Source: Candidatus Gastranaerophilales bacterium (GTDB lineage Bacteria > Cyanobacteriota > Vampirovibrionia > Gastranaerophilales > Gastranaerophilaceae). From it: a stretch of 47,118 nucleotides of DNA. Positions 25,732 through 34,573 of this stretch are shown here, one piece after another; positions within the stretch are counted from its first letter, which is position 1, and each line of letters begins with the position of its first letter. The DNA lies in assembly GCA_947589425.1 (NCBI GenBank), contig CANQAV010000003.1:102186-149303 (forward strand), in the 5' to 3' direction. The position numbers were made by a program, and so were the translations under genes. A model generated the notes under the pieces. It saw nothing but the letters and a program-made list of their open reading frames with translations, searched no databases and was not told the origin of the DNA.

Positions 25732-26056
25732 AAATTCTGTTTAATTTTCAATTTTTTCCGTGTTAGCGGCGCAGAAATCGTTTCGCTTTTTCCCTCTTGC
25801 AAAAGATATTTAATCTTTTTACTCGGCAGAGTGCCGCTAAAATCTCGACTTACAAATTATATCCCAACCATAAAAATATTACCAGCATAAATTTACAAAA
25901 TAAAAAATTCTGTTTTTTATATAATTCCAATGTGTTATATTAACTTTAGTAAATTTATCCCAATGTACTAATTCTAAATGATTATTTTTTATTATAATTT
26001 GTGATATAAATATAAGTGTAATCAAATGCAAAAATAGAAATATCGGAGGCAATACA

Positions 26057-27790
26057 ATGGCAAAAACAATCGGACAATTTGTCTTTATGCTCCACTCACA
26101 CCTTCCCTTTTACAGAATGGCGGGGATGTGGCCTTTTGGAGAAGAATGTTTATATGAATGTATGGAAGAAACTTATGTTCCTTTGTTAAACATGATATCA
26201 GAATTATACGATGAAGGTATTAAAGCAAAATTGACCATCGGCATTACTCCGATATTAGCAGAACAATTAAACGATGAACATTTAAAACAAGGCTTTATCA
26301 ACTACCTTGATGCAAGAATTAAAGCAGTTTCCGAGGATTTGGAAAGATATCCGGACCCTGAAGTAGCACATTCTCAGCATCTAAAATATCTTGCAAAATA
26401 TTATTATGACTGGTTTAACAGAATTAAAGACTTATTTATAAACAAATTCAATAAAGATTTAATTGCAGGCTTTAAAAAATATCAGGATTTAGGCTGTATT
26501 GAAATAACGACTTCCGGCGCAACACACGGTTTTTCACCGCTTTTGGCAACGGATACAAGCTTAAATGCACAATTCAAAGTAGGCTCCGATACAACAAAAA
26601 GATTATTCGGAAAAAAAGCAAAAGGATGCTGGCTTCCCGAATGTGCATACAGACAAGGATATGAATACACAGGTCGTGACGGTAAGAAAAAATGGCGTCC
26701 GGCTATTGAAGTAACGCTTCAAAATAATGATATTGAATACTTTTTCACCGAATCCCACGTAATTGAAGGTGGAAACTCTATCGGAAACCGCAGAAGCATA
26801 GGAGTTTACGGAAATATCGAATACATACCATTACCAAAAAGAGAAGCAACAGGATATGACACATATAGTGCATATTGGTTGCCTGATGCACAAGTTGCCG
26901 TGATGGGTAGAAACGATAGAGCAGGTTTCCAAGTATGGTCAGCAGCGGACGGATATCCGGGAGACGGCTGCTACAGAGAATTTCACAGAAAAGATTGCAA
27001 CTCCGGAATGCACTATTGGAGAATAACTTCCCCAAAAACAGATCTTGGCGACAAAATGTTATATGACCCGGTACTTGCAATGAATCAGGTAAATTCAAAT
27101 TCTGACCATTATACAAACCTTATTTACCACTTGTTAAACGATTACAAAAATTCTCACAACGGCAAAGAAGGTCTTTGCATGGTATCTTTCGATACGGAAT
27201 TATACGGACACTGGTGGTTTGAAGGTATTGAATTTATTAAACAGGTAATCACAAAACTCAACAAATATGTTCCCGAAGTTCAAATGATGACGGCAGGCGA
27301 ATATTTAACCGCACACCCTCCGACAGAAGCTATTCAAATACCTGAATCAAGCTGGGGACAAGGCGGACACTTCTGGGTATGGCAAAACCATTTAACGGAA
27401 TGGATGTGGCCTATTATCCACGCATGCGAAAAAAGAATTATAGACATTGTTTCAAAATATGAAACAATTCCTCAGGATAAATTGCTTCACAGAGCACTTA
27501 ACCAATTGGCAAGAGAAGAACTTCTTCTGCAAAGTTCTGATTGGCCTTTCCTGATTACAACATGGCAGGCTAAAGACTATGCAACGGACAGGTTTAGAGA
27601 ACATGTTGCAAGGTTTGAAAAAATTGCCGATATGATTGAAAATAACGCAATTGATGATAATGAACTAAAACATATAGAATCAGTTGATAACTGCTTCAGT
27701 GAAATTGATTACAGAGTTTATCTTCCTATTGAAGAAGGGGTTATCCCTCAACAGGAAAAGAAACTTGCTCCTTTATATCAAAACCGCTAA
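26057..27790 (+). CDS. GH57 1,4-alpha-glucan branching enzyme
   Basis: 577 residues. Glycoside hydrolase family 57: 'MLHSHLPF' near the N-terminus (11-18), nucleophile E195 in 'GCWLPECAYR' and acid/base D379 in 'SFDTELYGHWWFEG', followed by the C-terminal helical region with 'WGQGGHFWVWQNHLTEWMW'. These motif contexts match the branching-enzyme subgroup known from cyanobacteria and thermophiles, which makes alpha-1,6 branches in glycogen. 4-alpha-glucanotransferase or amylopullulanase are less likely given the length. A GGAGG precedes the ATG and a terminator follows. Implies glycogen storage. Confidence 0.93.
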   Translation: MAKTIGQFVFMLHSHLPFYRMAGMWPFGEECLYECMEETYVPLLNMISELYDEGIKAKLTIGITPILAEQLNDEHLKQGFINYLDARIKAVSEDLERYPDPEVAHSQHLKYLAKYYYDWFNRIKDLFINKFNKDLIAGFKKYQDLGCIEITTSGATHGFSPLLATDTSLNAQFKVGSDTTKRLFGKKAKGCWLPECAYRQGYEYTGRDGKKKWRPAIEVTLQNNDIEYFFTESHVIEGGNSIGNRRSIGVYGNIEYIPLPKREATGYDTYSAYWLPDAQVAVMGRNDRAGFQVWSAADGYPGDGCYREFHRKDCNSGMHYWRITSPKTDLGDKMLYDPVLAMNQVNSNSDHYTNLIYHLLNDYKNSHNGKEGLCMVSFDTELYGHWWFEGIEFIKQVITKLNKYVPEVQMMTAGEYLTAHPPTEAIQIPESSWGQGGHFWVWQNHLTEWMWPIIHACEKRIIDIVSKYETIPQDKLLHRALNQLAREELLLQSSDWPFLITTWQAKDYATDRFREHVARFEKIADMIENNAIDDNELKHIESVDNCFSEIDYRVYLPIEEGVIPQQEKKLAPLYQNR

Positions 27791-27804
27791 TATCAAAAAA
27801 TATA

Positions 27805-27839
27805 AAAAAGACCGAGCACTAAGCACTCGGTCTTTTTTT
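27805..27839 (+). terminator. Intrinsic terminator after the branching enzyme
   Basis: Stem AGACCGAG/CTCGGTCT followed by a run of T, 15 bp after the stop. Confidence 0.92.
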
Positions 27840-27954
27840 GAATAAAATATTAATTTTTGTTACAAAAGCAGAAAAAATAACCCGAATTACTAAAGATTAA
27901 CTTGAATTAAGCCGATATATCCATTGTTAGACAATAAAGCTAAGGAGAATAGCA

Positions 27955-28836
27955 ATGGGGCTTTCAGCCAGCCAATCAAGATTTCTGCAATTAACGGCAA
28001 GGAAAAGCAATGTTGAATATCAAGCTCAGCAGATTAATTTTCAGCGCCTTCAATGGGCTGACAGATTAACTCAAGCATCATCGCAATATCAGGAAAAAAC
28101 GTCTAACCAAAAACTTGTATTTAACTACAACAACGGAACGGGTCAGGAAAAAATCGACTTAACTTACACAAATTATAAAAATTATTTAAACCAACAATTA
28201 GAAGGAATTACGACCAACCAAAACAAATATTATCTTGTTTCTTCATCGGGAAATAAAATTGTTGTTTCAAGCGCTCAAGAACGTGACCAAATGATTGAGG
28301 CTCACAAAATAGTAAATAAAAGCATAACAAAAAGCGATATAACAAATGAAGAAGCTTCCTCAGATGCCGACTCATCTGACGGAGTTATCAATCTTGATTC
28401 TGATAATACTGTTCAAAATGAAACCGCTGCCGTTCAAGAAGCGGAAGAAAATGTTATATATCCTCTGAAACCAAGCGATTTTATTATAGCGGAAGATTTA
28501 GAAGATGTTGACAATTTTCAAGAAGCCATTAAATCAGGAGTATATTACTTTGCAACAAGAGAAAAAAATTCCGAAACCGGAGAAATGGTTTTCAAAACCC
28601 AATCTTGGGATGTTTTGGGCAACGGCGCAATAAGGGAAGAATACGATAAAGCGGATGATGCTCAAGCGGAAGCCGAATTTAAAACATATCAGTCAAAAGT
28701 TCAAACAATTGATAAAAAACTTGAACTTGAATTAAATAAACTTGAATCAGAACGTGATGCAATTCAAACCGAAATTGACAGCATCACAAAAGTGATAGAT
28801 GACAATATAGATTCTTCTTTTAAAACATTTAGCTAA
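27955..28836 (+). CDS. Coiled-coil protein with MGLSASQ N-terminus, possible export substrate
   Basis: 293 residues without a classical signal peptide or membrane segment. The N-terminal 'MGLSASQSRFLQLTARKSNVE' followed by a Gln-rich helix is distinctive; I believe such starts recur in this bacterial group, but this is memory, not a search. The middle (about 120-165) is acidic and low-complexity. The C-terminal 60 residues are a coiled coil ('LELELNKLESERDAIQTEI') ending 'DSSFKTFS'. AAGGAG precedes the ATG. It lies about 0.9 kb from an orphan FliI-type ATPase, so secretion by that system is a hypothesis. Confidence 0.8.
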   Translation: MGLSASQSRFLQLTARKSNVEYQAQQINFQRLQWADRLTQASSQYQEKTSNQKLVFNYNNGTGQEKIDLTYTNYKNYLNQQLEGITTNQNKYYLVSSSGNKIVVSSAQERDQMIEAHKIVNKSITKSDITNEEASSDADSSDGVINLDSDNTVQNETAAVQEAEENVIYPLKPSDFIIAEDLEDVDNFQEAIKSGVYYFATREKNSETGEMVFKTQSWDVLGNGAIREEYDKADDAQAEAEFKTYQSKVQTIDKKLELELNKLESERDAIQTEIDSITKVIDDNIDSSFKTFS

Positions 28837-28880
28837 CTCTTTTCTCTCTCTTATAAACTTATAGTTACATTTATAAACAC

Positions 28881-28913
28881 GAAAATGAGCCTTCATAAGA
28901 GGCTCATCTTTTT
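28881..28913. terminator. Bidirectional terminator between convergent genes
   Basis: Stem ATGAGCC/GGCTCAT with a 9-nt loop, T-run on the plus side and A-rich on the other. Confidence 0.88.
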
Positions 28914-28928
28914 ATAAATTTTTATTGA

Positions 28929-29309
28929 TTATGCGTAATATGCCTTCCAAGGGCAATCTTCAATCGAATCATATCTTTCGGATACATCCGGTGAAAGTTC
29001 TCCCGTTCCGTTATTTTGAGGGATATTAAAACCTTCTCCCCATAATGCTCCTTTTTCTGTTGAATTTACCGATTGTACAGGTGCGGAAGTATATGAATAA
29101 GGATTAACCGCACCGACATTATAATTGCCTTCGGCTATTTTAAGTGCGGTTTCATAATCTTGTGCACTATATCCGCCATAATATCCTTGAGAAGAACCTG
29201 CCCTTTCTTTTGGAGTATATTGGCTTTCAACTCTCCTGTTTGAAGCCCCTATCCCTTGATAGCTTTGGGGAATTGTCGCTTGTAAAAATGGTAATCTTTC
29301 AATACTCAT
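28929..29309 (-). CDS. Small Tyr/Gly/Ser-rich hypothetical protein
   Basis: 126 residues, low in charge clusters, rich in Tyr, Gly, Ser and Asn ('SSQGYYGGYSAQDYETAL', 'NPYSYTSAPVQSV'). It has no signal peptide or membrane segment and is probably largely disordered. The single Cys is near the C-terminus ('IEDCPWKAYYA'). It is convergent with the MGLSASQ gene. Its composition would suit a secreted or surface structural protein, but nothing proves it. Confidence 0.65.
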   Translation of the reverse strand: MSIERLPFLQATIPQSYQGIGASNRRVESQYTPKERAGSSQGYYGGYSAQDYETALKIAEGNYNVGAVNPYSYTSAPVQSVNSTEKGALWGEGFNIPQNNGTGELSPDVSERYDSIEDCPWKAYYA

Positions 29310-29397
29310 AAATTAAACTATACCCTTTTGTGTTTCCATATATTTTAAAAGTATTTTTTTATTAAAAAATTGCTCTTTTTTTACAAATATTTACAAA

Positions 29398-29447
29398 TTG
29401 ATAAATATAAAACAAATCAGGCGGGATAGCACTTATCCTGCCTGATT
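29398..29447 (-). terminator. Strong 14-bp hairpin, minus-strand terminator of a possible small RNA
   Basis: AATCAGGCGGGATA pairs with TATCCTGCCTGATT (one wobble) around a GCACT loop. On the minus strand it is followed by a T-rich tail. No gene ends here, so it may terminate an unrecognised transcript from 29.46-29.70 kb. The remaining part of 29310-29725 has several short self-complementary stretches and no reading frame I trust. Confidence 0.6.
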
Positions 29448-29688
29448 GATAGCTGTTTGTTCTCCTAAACTATTGTTTATAGCCTATACTCACCTTGCAA
29501 ATTTTTGTGAAAACAACCTTTTCCTATAGCATTGAATTCCTTCGCATGATGCATTTATTTACAGATGACGTTATCCTATAAATAAATGGTGTACCTACAT
29601 TTATATAAAGTATTTCCGCAGCCAAAAATTCATAAATTGTTTTCACTATCTTAATATTTTGTTACATTTATGGCTCAAACCCCGCTTA

Positions 29689-29718
29689 TTACACAAAAAT
29701 TATTATAAATGATATAAT
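29689..29718 (+). promoter_or_regulatory. Promoter of the FliI-type ATPase gene, leaderless arrangement
   Basis: TATAAT at 29713-29718 ends 7 nt before the ATG at 29726; a weak -35 (TTACAC) lies 18 bp upstream. No Shine-Dalgarno precedes the ATG. Confidence 0.5.
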
Positions 29719-29725
29719 CTAATTT

Positions 29726-31072
29726 ATGAATGAAGAAATGGAATATAAAATTCATAACTTAAAGCAAAAAGCATTTTCAACAATTGAAAATGCATCTTTA
29801 TATAAATATAAAGGGGTTGTTTCAAAACTTCTGGGTTTGACGGTTGAAGTTAAGCTTCCGGGGCTTAAAATCGGAGATTTGTGTTATATTCAAACCTACA
29901 CGGGTGAAAGAAAAGCTGCCGAAGTTCAAGCATTTAAAGGAGATGTTGCACAGCTTCTTCTTTTATATGACGGCGAAGGAATAGGACAAGGCTCTTTGGT
30001 TGAAACTACGGGAGGCCCGATTTTGTTTCCCGTTGGAGATTTTCTGTTGGGAAGGCTTGTAAACCCCTTGGGAGAGCCTATGGACTCCCGTCCGATGGAT
30101 ATATCAAATGCAAAATATATGAATATTAACGGAACTATCCCTGATGCCTTTCACAGACCCATTATAACCGAGCAGATGTCAACGGGAGTAAGGGTAATTG
30201 ACGGACTTTTAACCATGGGCACGGGACAGCGTATGGGGCTTTTTGCAGGCTCGGGTGTAGGAAAATCAACTCTTTTGGGTATGATTGCAAGAAACTCTGA
30301 TGCTGATGTTAACGTTGTTGCGCTTATCGGTGAACGCGGCAGAGAAGTTAAAGAATTTATTGTTGATGCCCTTAAAGAAGAAGGTATGAAAAGGTCTGTA
30401 ATTGTTTGCGCAACAGGCGACCAGCCTCCTTTAATCAGGATGAAATGCCTTCTTGCGGCAACGACAGTTTGTGAATATTTCAGAGATCAAGGTAAAAAAG
30501 TATTTTTAATGACCGACACAATCACCCGTTGCGCAATGGCAGGGCGTGAAGTAGGTCTGTCATTAGGCGAGCCTCCTACAATGAAAGGATATCCGCCGAG
30601 CATTTTCTCATGGCTTCAAAGAGCGCTTGAGCGCACGGGAAATTCTGAAAAAGGCTCAATTACGGCACTTTATACCGTTCTTATGGAAGGGGATGATATC
30701 ACGGACCCCATAGTCGATATTGTAAGAGGTATTGTAGACGGACACATCTTCCTTTCAAGAAAAGTGGCAGAGCAAAACCACTATCCCGCAATCGATTCAC
30801 TGGGCTCAATTTCAAGATTATTCAGCGCAATCTGCGACGACGAACATAAAAAAGCGGCAGGTAAAATGAGAGCTTTACTTGCCTTATACAGAGAAAATAA
30901 AGACCTTATTGATGTCGGAATGTATCAGGCGGGCTCAAACCCCAAACTTGATATTGCAATTGAACTGATGCCTCAAATTAATGCATTTTTACAGCAGAGA
31001 ACAACCGATATTGTTTCAATGGATACAACCATAAAAGCCCTTAAAGATATGATGCGGGATGTCGAAATATAA
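29726..31072 (+). CDS. fliI: FliI/YscN-type export ATPase
   Basis: 448 residues, full length for the family. Beta-barrel N-domain (about 25-95), P-loop 'AGSGVGKS' (174-181), 'ALIGERGREVKEF' (199-211), 'TGDQPPLIRMK' (230-240), Walker B-like 'VFLMTDTITRCAMAGREVGL' and 'GEPPTMKGYPPSIFSWL'. It energises protein export through a flagellar or type III secretion gate. No other flagellar gene lies in this window, so the rest of the apparatus is elsewhere. FliI versus a non-flagellar homologue cannot be settled from sequence; the 'DQPP' spelling sits between the two groups. Confidence 0.88.
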   Translation: MNEEMEYKIHNLKQKAFSTIENASLYKYKGVVSKLLGLTVEVKLPGLKIGDLCYIQTYTGERKAAEVQAFKGDVAQLLLLYDGEGIGQGSLVETTGGPILFPVGDFLLGRLVNPLGEPMDSRPMDISNAKYMNINGTIPDAFHRPIITEQMSTGVRVIDGLLTMGTGQRMGLFAGSGVGKSTLLGMIARNSDADVNVVALIGERGREVKEFIVDALKEEGMKRSVIVCATGDQPPLIRMKCLLAATTVCEYFRDQGKKVFLMTDTITRCAMAGREVGLSLGEPPTMKGYPPSIFSWLQRALERTGNSEKGSITALYTVLMEGDDITDPIVDIVRGIVDGHIFLSRKVAEQNHYPAIDSLGSISRLFSAICDDEHKKAAGKMRALLALYRENKDLIDVGMYQAGSNPKLDIAIELMPQINAFLQQRTTDIVSMDTTIKALKDMMRDVEI

Positions 31073-31152
31073 TTCATCTATAACAAATTATGTATTAAAA
31101 AATATTAAAAAATGATATATAATAAAAAAGTTAAAAGAAGATTAGAGGCGAT

Positions 31153-31860
31153 ATGTTTAAAAAGGTTTTTTGTTTTGGTTTGTTAACGGCAATGTTCAAC
31201 GGTTTTGTATTTTCAAGCGCATTAGCATTTGAAGACTATAATATTGAACATTTAAACACTGATGTCGAAAATACAAAAGTTGATTTGGTAAAAATTACAA
31301 CGGGCGGAAATGTAATTCAAAAAGAAAACGTTTTTGTAGTTAATTTTGCTCAGAATTTTAACTCAAAATACTATAATGTAGGAGATTTTGTTCAATTCAA
31401 TTTTGATTGCGACCTTAAGACAAAAGAAGGAACTATAGTTATTCCCTGCAACTCAACTCTTATTGCAAGAGTTGCCTGCATTGAAAATCCGAAATGGTTT
31501 TCAAGGAACGCTAAAGTATATTTAGAATTTACCCACATCCTTCTTCCCGACGGAACAAATATCCCTGTTGCCCTTCAATTGGCAGATAAAAAATATTTAA
31601 AAGAAGGTGCTAAAGAAACAGCCGGAAAAATTGCGGCATATACTCTATCAATCGGGGGTGTAGGCTCGGGTTTAGGTGCTGCAATCGGTGTTGCTGCGGG
31701 TAATACAATCACGGGGCTCATCATAGGAGGCTCTATCGGCGGCGGAGTCGGTCTTGTATCGGGTATTGTTTCTCCGGGGCTTCATTATAAAGCAAAAAAA
31801 GGTGAAAAAATAATATTAAAAGTGGAAGATAATCTTACAATTCCAAACTCCCAAAACTAA
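31153..31860 (+). CDS. Envelope protein with glycine-zipper segment
   Basis: 235 residues. Signal peptide about 1-26 ('FGLLTAMFNGFVFSSALAF'). A beta-rich domain follows ('GTIVIPCNSTLIARVACIENP', 'LEFTHILLPDGTNIPV'), then a glycine-zipper-like hydrophobic region at about 165-210 ('IGGVGSGLGAAIGVAAGN', 'GGSIGGGVGLVSGIVSPG') and a basic tail. Such glycine zippers often mediate membrane or outer-membrane association. It shares the 'storage-value' style with the 24951 protein. Its end meets a bidirectional terminator shared with HU. The function is unknown. Confidence 0.75.
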   Translation: MFKKVFCFGLLTAMFNGFVFSSALAFEDYNIEHLNTDVENTKVDLVKITTGGNVIQKENVFVVNFAQNFNSKYYNVGDFVQFNFDCDLKTKEGTIVIPCNSTLIARVACIENPKWFSRNAKVYLEFTHILLPDGTNIPVALQLADKKYLKEGAKETAGKIAAYTLSIGGVGSGLGAAIGVAAGNTITGLIIGGSIGGGVGLVSGIVSPGLHYKAKKGEKIILKVEDNLTIPNSQN

Positions 31861-31879
31861 AATTCATAAATTGATACAA

Positions 31880-31919
31880 TTTAAAACGGGATATACTTAA
31901 TCGCATATCCCGTTTTAAA
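31880..31919. terminator. Bidirectional terminator between the envelope gene and HU
   Basis: 15-bp perfect stem (TTTAAAACGGGATAT and its complement) with a 10-nt loop; A/T tracts on both sides allow use from either strand. Confidence 0.93.
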
Positions 31920-31936
31920 TTTATCTATCCAGAGAA

Positions 31937-32215
31937 CTATTTTTTGTTTACTAATTCTTTGAATTTTTTACCTGCTGAAAATGCGGGTACTGTTTTAGCA
32001 GCGATTTTAATTTCTTTACCTGTTTGAGGGTTTCTGCCTGTTCTTGCAGCTCTTTTTCTTGCTTCAAAAGTACCAAAGCCAACTAAAGTAACTTTTTCGC
32101 CTTTAGCAACTGTTTTTTGAACAGTTTCAACTAAGCTGCCTAATACTTCAGCTGCTTCTTTTTGAGTAACTTTAGCTTTTTTTGAAATTTCTTGTACTAA
32201 TTCTTCTTTGTTCAT
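31937..32215 (-). CDS. hup: HU-family DNA-binding protein
   Basis: 92 residues, the standard HU length. 'MNKEELVQEISKKAKVTQKEA', 'VTLVGFGTFEARKRAARTGRN' and 'GKEIKIAAKTVPAFSAGKKF' are the conserved dimer core and the DNA-binding beta-arm with its RNPxTG turn. It is a nucleoid-associated protein that bends DNA. It has its own promoter at 32249-32277 and a GGGG Shine-Dalgarno. HU often assists site-specific inversions, which is relevant to the switch at 19.1 kb, though that link is inference. Confidence 0.97.
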   Translation of the reverse strand: MNKEELVQEISKKAKVTQKEAAEVLGSLVETVQKTVAKGEKVTLVGFGTFEARKRAARTGRNPQTGKEIKIAAKTVPAFSAGKKFKELVNKK

Positions 32216-32248
32216 TTAGAACCCCTTTCTGTATATCTCTCGCCCCTT

Positions 32249-32277
32249 ATTATAGTAATAATCGGCGCATGTTGCAA
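32249..32277 (-). promoter_or_regulatory. HU promoter
   Basis: On the minus strand TTGCAA (32277-32272) and TATAAT (32254-32249) are separated by 17 bp, about 30 bp before the HU ATG. Confidence 0.75.
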
Positions 32278-32515
32278 GCATTTTTTAAAAAAAACATAAA
32301 TTTGACCAATTTTTTTAAAATATACTAATAGAAAAACCCAAAAAATTATGATTACAGGTATAATTATAACCATAATTTACGCTTTTGGGGTTATTGGCAC
32401 AAACTTAGATTTGTTGCGTAAGTTAACATATATTTTTTTATGCCGATAATTTTTTGTTTATATTGTTTTGCAATTGAAAAAACAATACCTTATAAACCGA
32501 TATCAAAACAAAGCG

Positions 32516-32545
32516 TTGATATATAATTTCTCTTTTTGTTATAAT
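32516..32545 (+). promoter_or_regulatory. Promoter for 32552 gene, leaderless
   Basis: TTGATA at 32516-32521, 18-bp spacer, TATAAT at 32540-32545, then 6 nt to the ATG. The start site would coincide with the ATG, so the reading frame extending further upstream is not used. Confidence 0.7.
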
Positions 32546-32551
32546 TTTTAC

Positions 32552-32887
32552 ATGGCAAAGCATTCTCAAAGATGGTACGAAAAAGAAGAAAGCCTGAGCG
32601 CTTTTATTGATTTGATGAAAGATTTATCCTCAGAAGAACAATGCGAAATTGCCATTGATATGATACTTAAAATATCAGAAGTAATTGAGAGAGATTATTC
32701 AAAAATAATTGAAGATGTTGCGAATTTCGACCCGAAAAATTATAAAAGATGGTATGACAAAAATCCGAATATTCATCTCGCAATTGAAGCTTTAAGAGAC
32801 TTGGACGAAAATCAAAGAATAGGTATTATAAACCAATTTTCAAATAAAATTATAGATTTATACAAAATTAAAGGTATTGAAATATGA
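32552..32887 (+). CDS. Small helical hypothetical protein
   Basis: 111 residues from the ATG at 32552, chosen because the promoter's -10 box lies 6 nt upstream. All-helical, acidic, with two 'RWYxK' words ('SQRWYEKEESLSAFIDLMKD' and 'YKRWYDKNPNIHLAIEAL') that look like an internal repeat of about 60 residues. The function is unknown. Its stop overlaps the SDR gene's ATG by 4 nt, so the two are translationally coupled and may act together. Confidence 0.75.
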   Translation: MAKHSQRWYEKEESLSAFIDLMKDLSSEEQCEIAIDMILKISEVIERDYSKIIEDVANFDPKNYKRWYDKNPNIHLAIEALRDLDENQRIGIINQFSNKIIDLYKIKGIEI

Positions 32888-33579
32888 AAAATATCCTGAT
32901 AACAGGGGCTTCTTCGGGAATTGGGGAAAGTATTTCCAATTTGCTTTCTAAAGAGAATGACGTTTTTTTAACGGGAAGAAGAAAGAAAGCTGAAATAAAT
33001 TACTATTCATGCGATTTAATTGACGGCTTTGCTATTGAAGAACTCGTTAAAAAAGCAAAAGAATATTTTAATTCGGATATAGATGTCCTGATAAATTGTG
33101 CGGGGCAATATATTTATAAGCCCGTTGAGAAAATGACTATTGATGAAGTAAGTTATCTTACAGACCTTAATTTTAAGGCACCATACATTTTATCTTCTTA
33201 TTTAATACCTTCAATGAAAAAGAAAAAGTGGGGCAGAATAATAAATATCGGCTCGATTTCGGGAGTAGTGGGAGAAGCTAATGCATCCTTATATTCCGGC
33301 TTAAAAGCGGGCTTAGGCGGCTTTACAAAGGCACTTGCTCTGGAGTGCGCTCAATATAACATAACCGTTAATCAAATTAACCCGGGCTGGGTTAAAACCC
33401 CGTTAACGGATGTATTAAGCGAGGAAGAAAAACGGGAAATAATTGATGTTACCCCTCAAAAAAGGTTTGTTGAGCCGATTGAAGTGGCAAAACTTTGCGA
33501 ATACCTTATAACGGATGATGCTAAAAGCATAACCGGACAAAATATAAATATTTGTGCGGGCTTATCAATTGGGTGTTAA
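32884..33579 (+). CDS. Short-chain dehydrogenase/reductase
   Basis: 231 residues. Classical SDR: cofactor motif TGASSGIG (7-14), NCAG (71-74), catalytic S124, Y137 and K141 ('YSGLKAGLGG'), and 'NQINPGWVKTPLTD' after the active site. R32/R33 following beta-2 favour NADPH. FabG-like in size and C-terminus ('SITGQNINICAGLSI'), but the substrate cannot be assigned; its pairing with the 111-residue gene rather than a fatty-acid operon argues against FabG itself. Confidence 0.88.
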   Translation: MKNILITGASSGIGESISNLLSKENDVFLTGRRKKAEINYYSCDLIDGFAIEELVKKAKEYFNSDIDVLINCAGQYIYKPVEKMTIDEVSYLTDLNFKAPYILSSYLIPSMKKKKWGRIINIGSISGVVGEANASLYSGLKAGLGGFTKALALECAQYNITVNQINPGWVKTPLTDVLSEEEKREIIDVTPQKRFVEPIEVAKLCEYLITDDAKSITGQNINICAGLSIGC

Positions 33580-33687
33580 ATATAAAAAAATAATTTAATA
33601 ATCTATTGAAAATTAATGTTAAAGGGATACAATTTTTTAGTTAATAATTCGCACTAAACAGCTGAACAGTTAATTAAAGGAGTATAT

Positions 33688-34557
33688 ATGTCAAATCAAG
33701 TAATTGACAACAAAGATTGTCTTGCACCTAACGAAGTTGCAAAAGGTTTTAGCGAAAAAGTAATGCCTCAAAAAGCGGGATACAGAAAATCCAAAATGTT
33801 CGTTCTTGCAATTGCGGCAGGGGCATTCATTGCATACGGAGCTCAAGTAAGTTTAACCGTCATGACGGGAACAGCGGAAAATTTAAGCTGGGGCATGGCA
33901 AAGTTAATAGGCGCCATGGTATTTGCAACGGGACTTATGATGGTTGTATTAACGGGAGCCGAACTTTTCACCGGAAATGTAATGATGATGTTTTCCGTAA
34001 TAGAAAAGAAAATTTCTCTGTTAAAACTTTTAAGAAGCTGGAGCGTTGTTTATATCGGAAACTTTGTCGGCTCAATTCTGCTTGCTTTTCTTGTATATTG
34101 GGCAGGCTGTGCGCACAATTGCAATGATTCTTTAGGAGCATTGGCAATTAATACGGCTTATTCAAAAGTAAACTTAGGATTTTTTGAAGCATTCACAAGA
34201 GGTATTTTATGCAACTGGCTTGTTTGTCTTGCCGTTTGGATGGCAACAAGCTCAAGAAGGGTTATAGGCAAAATTTTTGCAATATTCTTCCCGATTATGA
34301 CTTTCGTTGCATCAGGCTATGAACACAGCGTTGCAAACATGTTCTTTATTCCAAACGGAATTTTAACAAAATCAATTCCTTCAATTGCTGCGGCTTCAAA
34401 TCTTACAACAGCCCAGCTTGCAGCACTTAACTGGAAAACATTTATTGTTCACAACCTGATTCCCGTAACTTTAGGAAATATAATAGGGGCTCTTGTTTTT
34501 GTAGTATTATTATTCTGGATGGCTTATCTTAAAGACGAAAAAAATATTGAACAATAG
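33688..34557 (+). CDS. focA: Formate/nitrite transporter (FNT family)
   Basis: 289 residues, six membrane segments. FNT signatures: 'TGAELFTGNVMMMF' (89-102, the omega-loop type motif), 'RGILCNWLVCLAVWMA' (171-186) and 'VASGYEHSVANMFF' with the pore histidine H213. It passes formate or related small anions across the inner membrane, which fits mixed-acid fermentation. AAAGGAG sits 7 nt before the ATG. FocA versus NirC cannot be settled without comparison; no pfl or nir gene adjoins. Confidence 0.9.
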   Translation: MSNQVIDNKDCLAPNEVAKGFSEKVMPQKAGYRKSKMFVLAIAAGAFIAYGAQVSLTVMTGTAENLSWGMAKLIGAMVFATGLMMVVLTGAELFTGNVMMMFSVIEKKISLLKLLRSWSVVYIGNFVGSILLAFLVYWAGCAHNCNDSLGALAINTAYSKVNLGFFEAFTRGILCNWLVCLAVWMATSSRRVIGKIFAIFFPIMTFVASGYEHSVANMFFIPNGILTKSIPSIAAASNLTTAQLAALNWKTFIVHNLIPVTLGNIIGALVFVVLLFWMAYLKDEKNIEQ

Positions 34558-34573
34558 CCTTAAACACCGGAAA

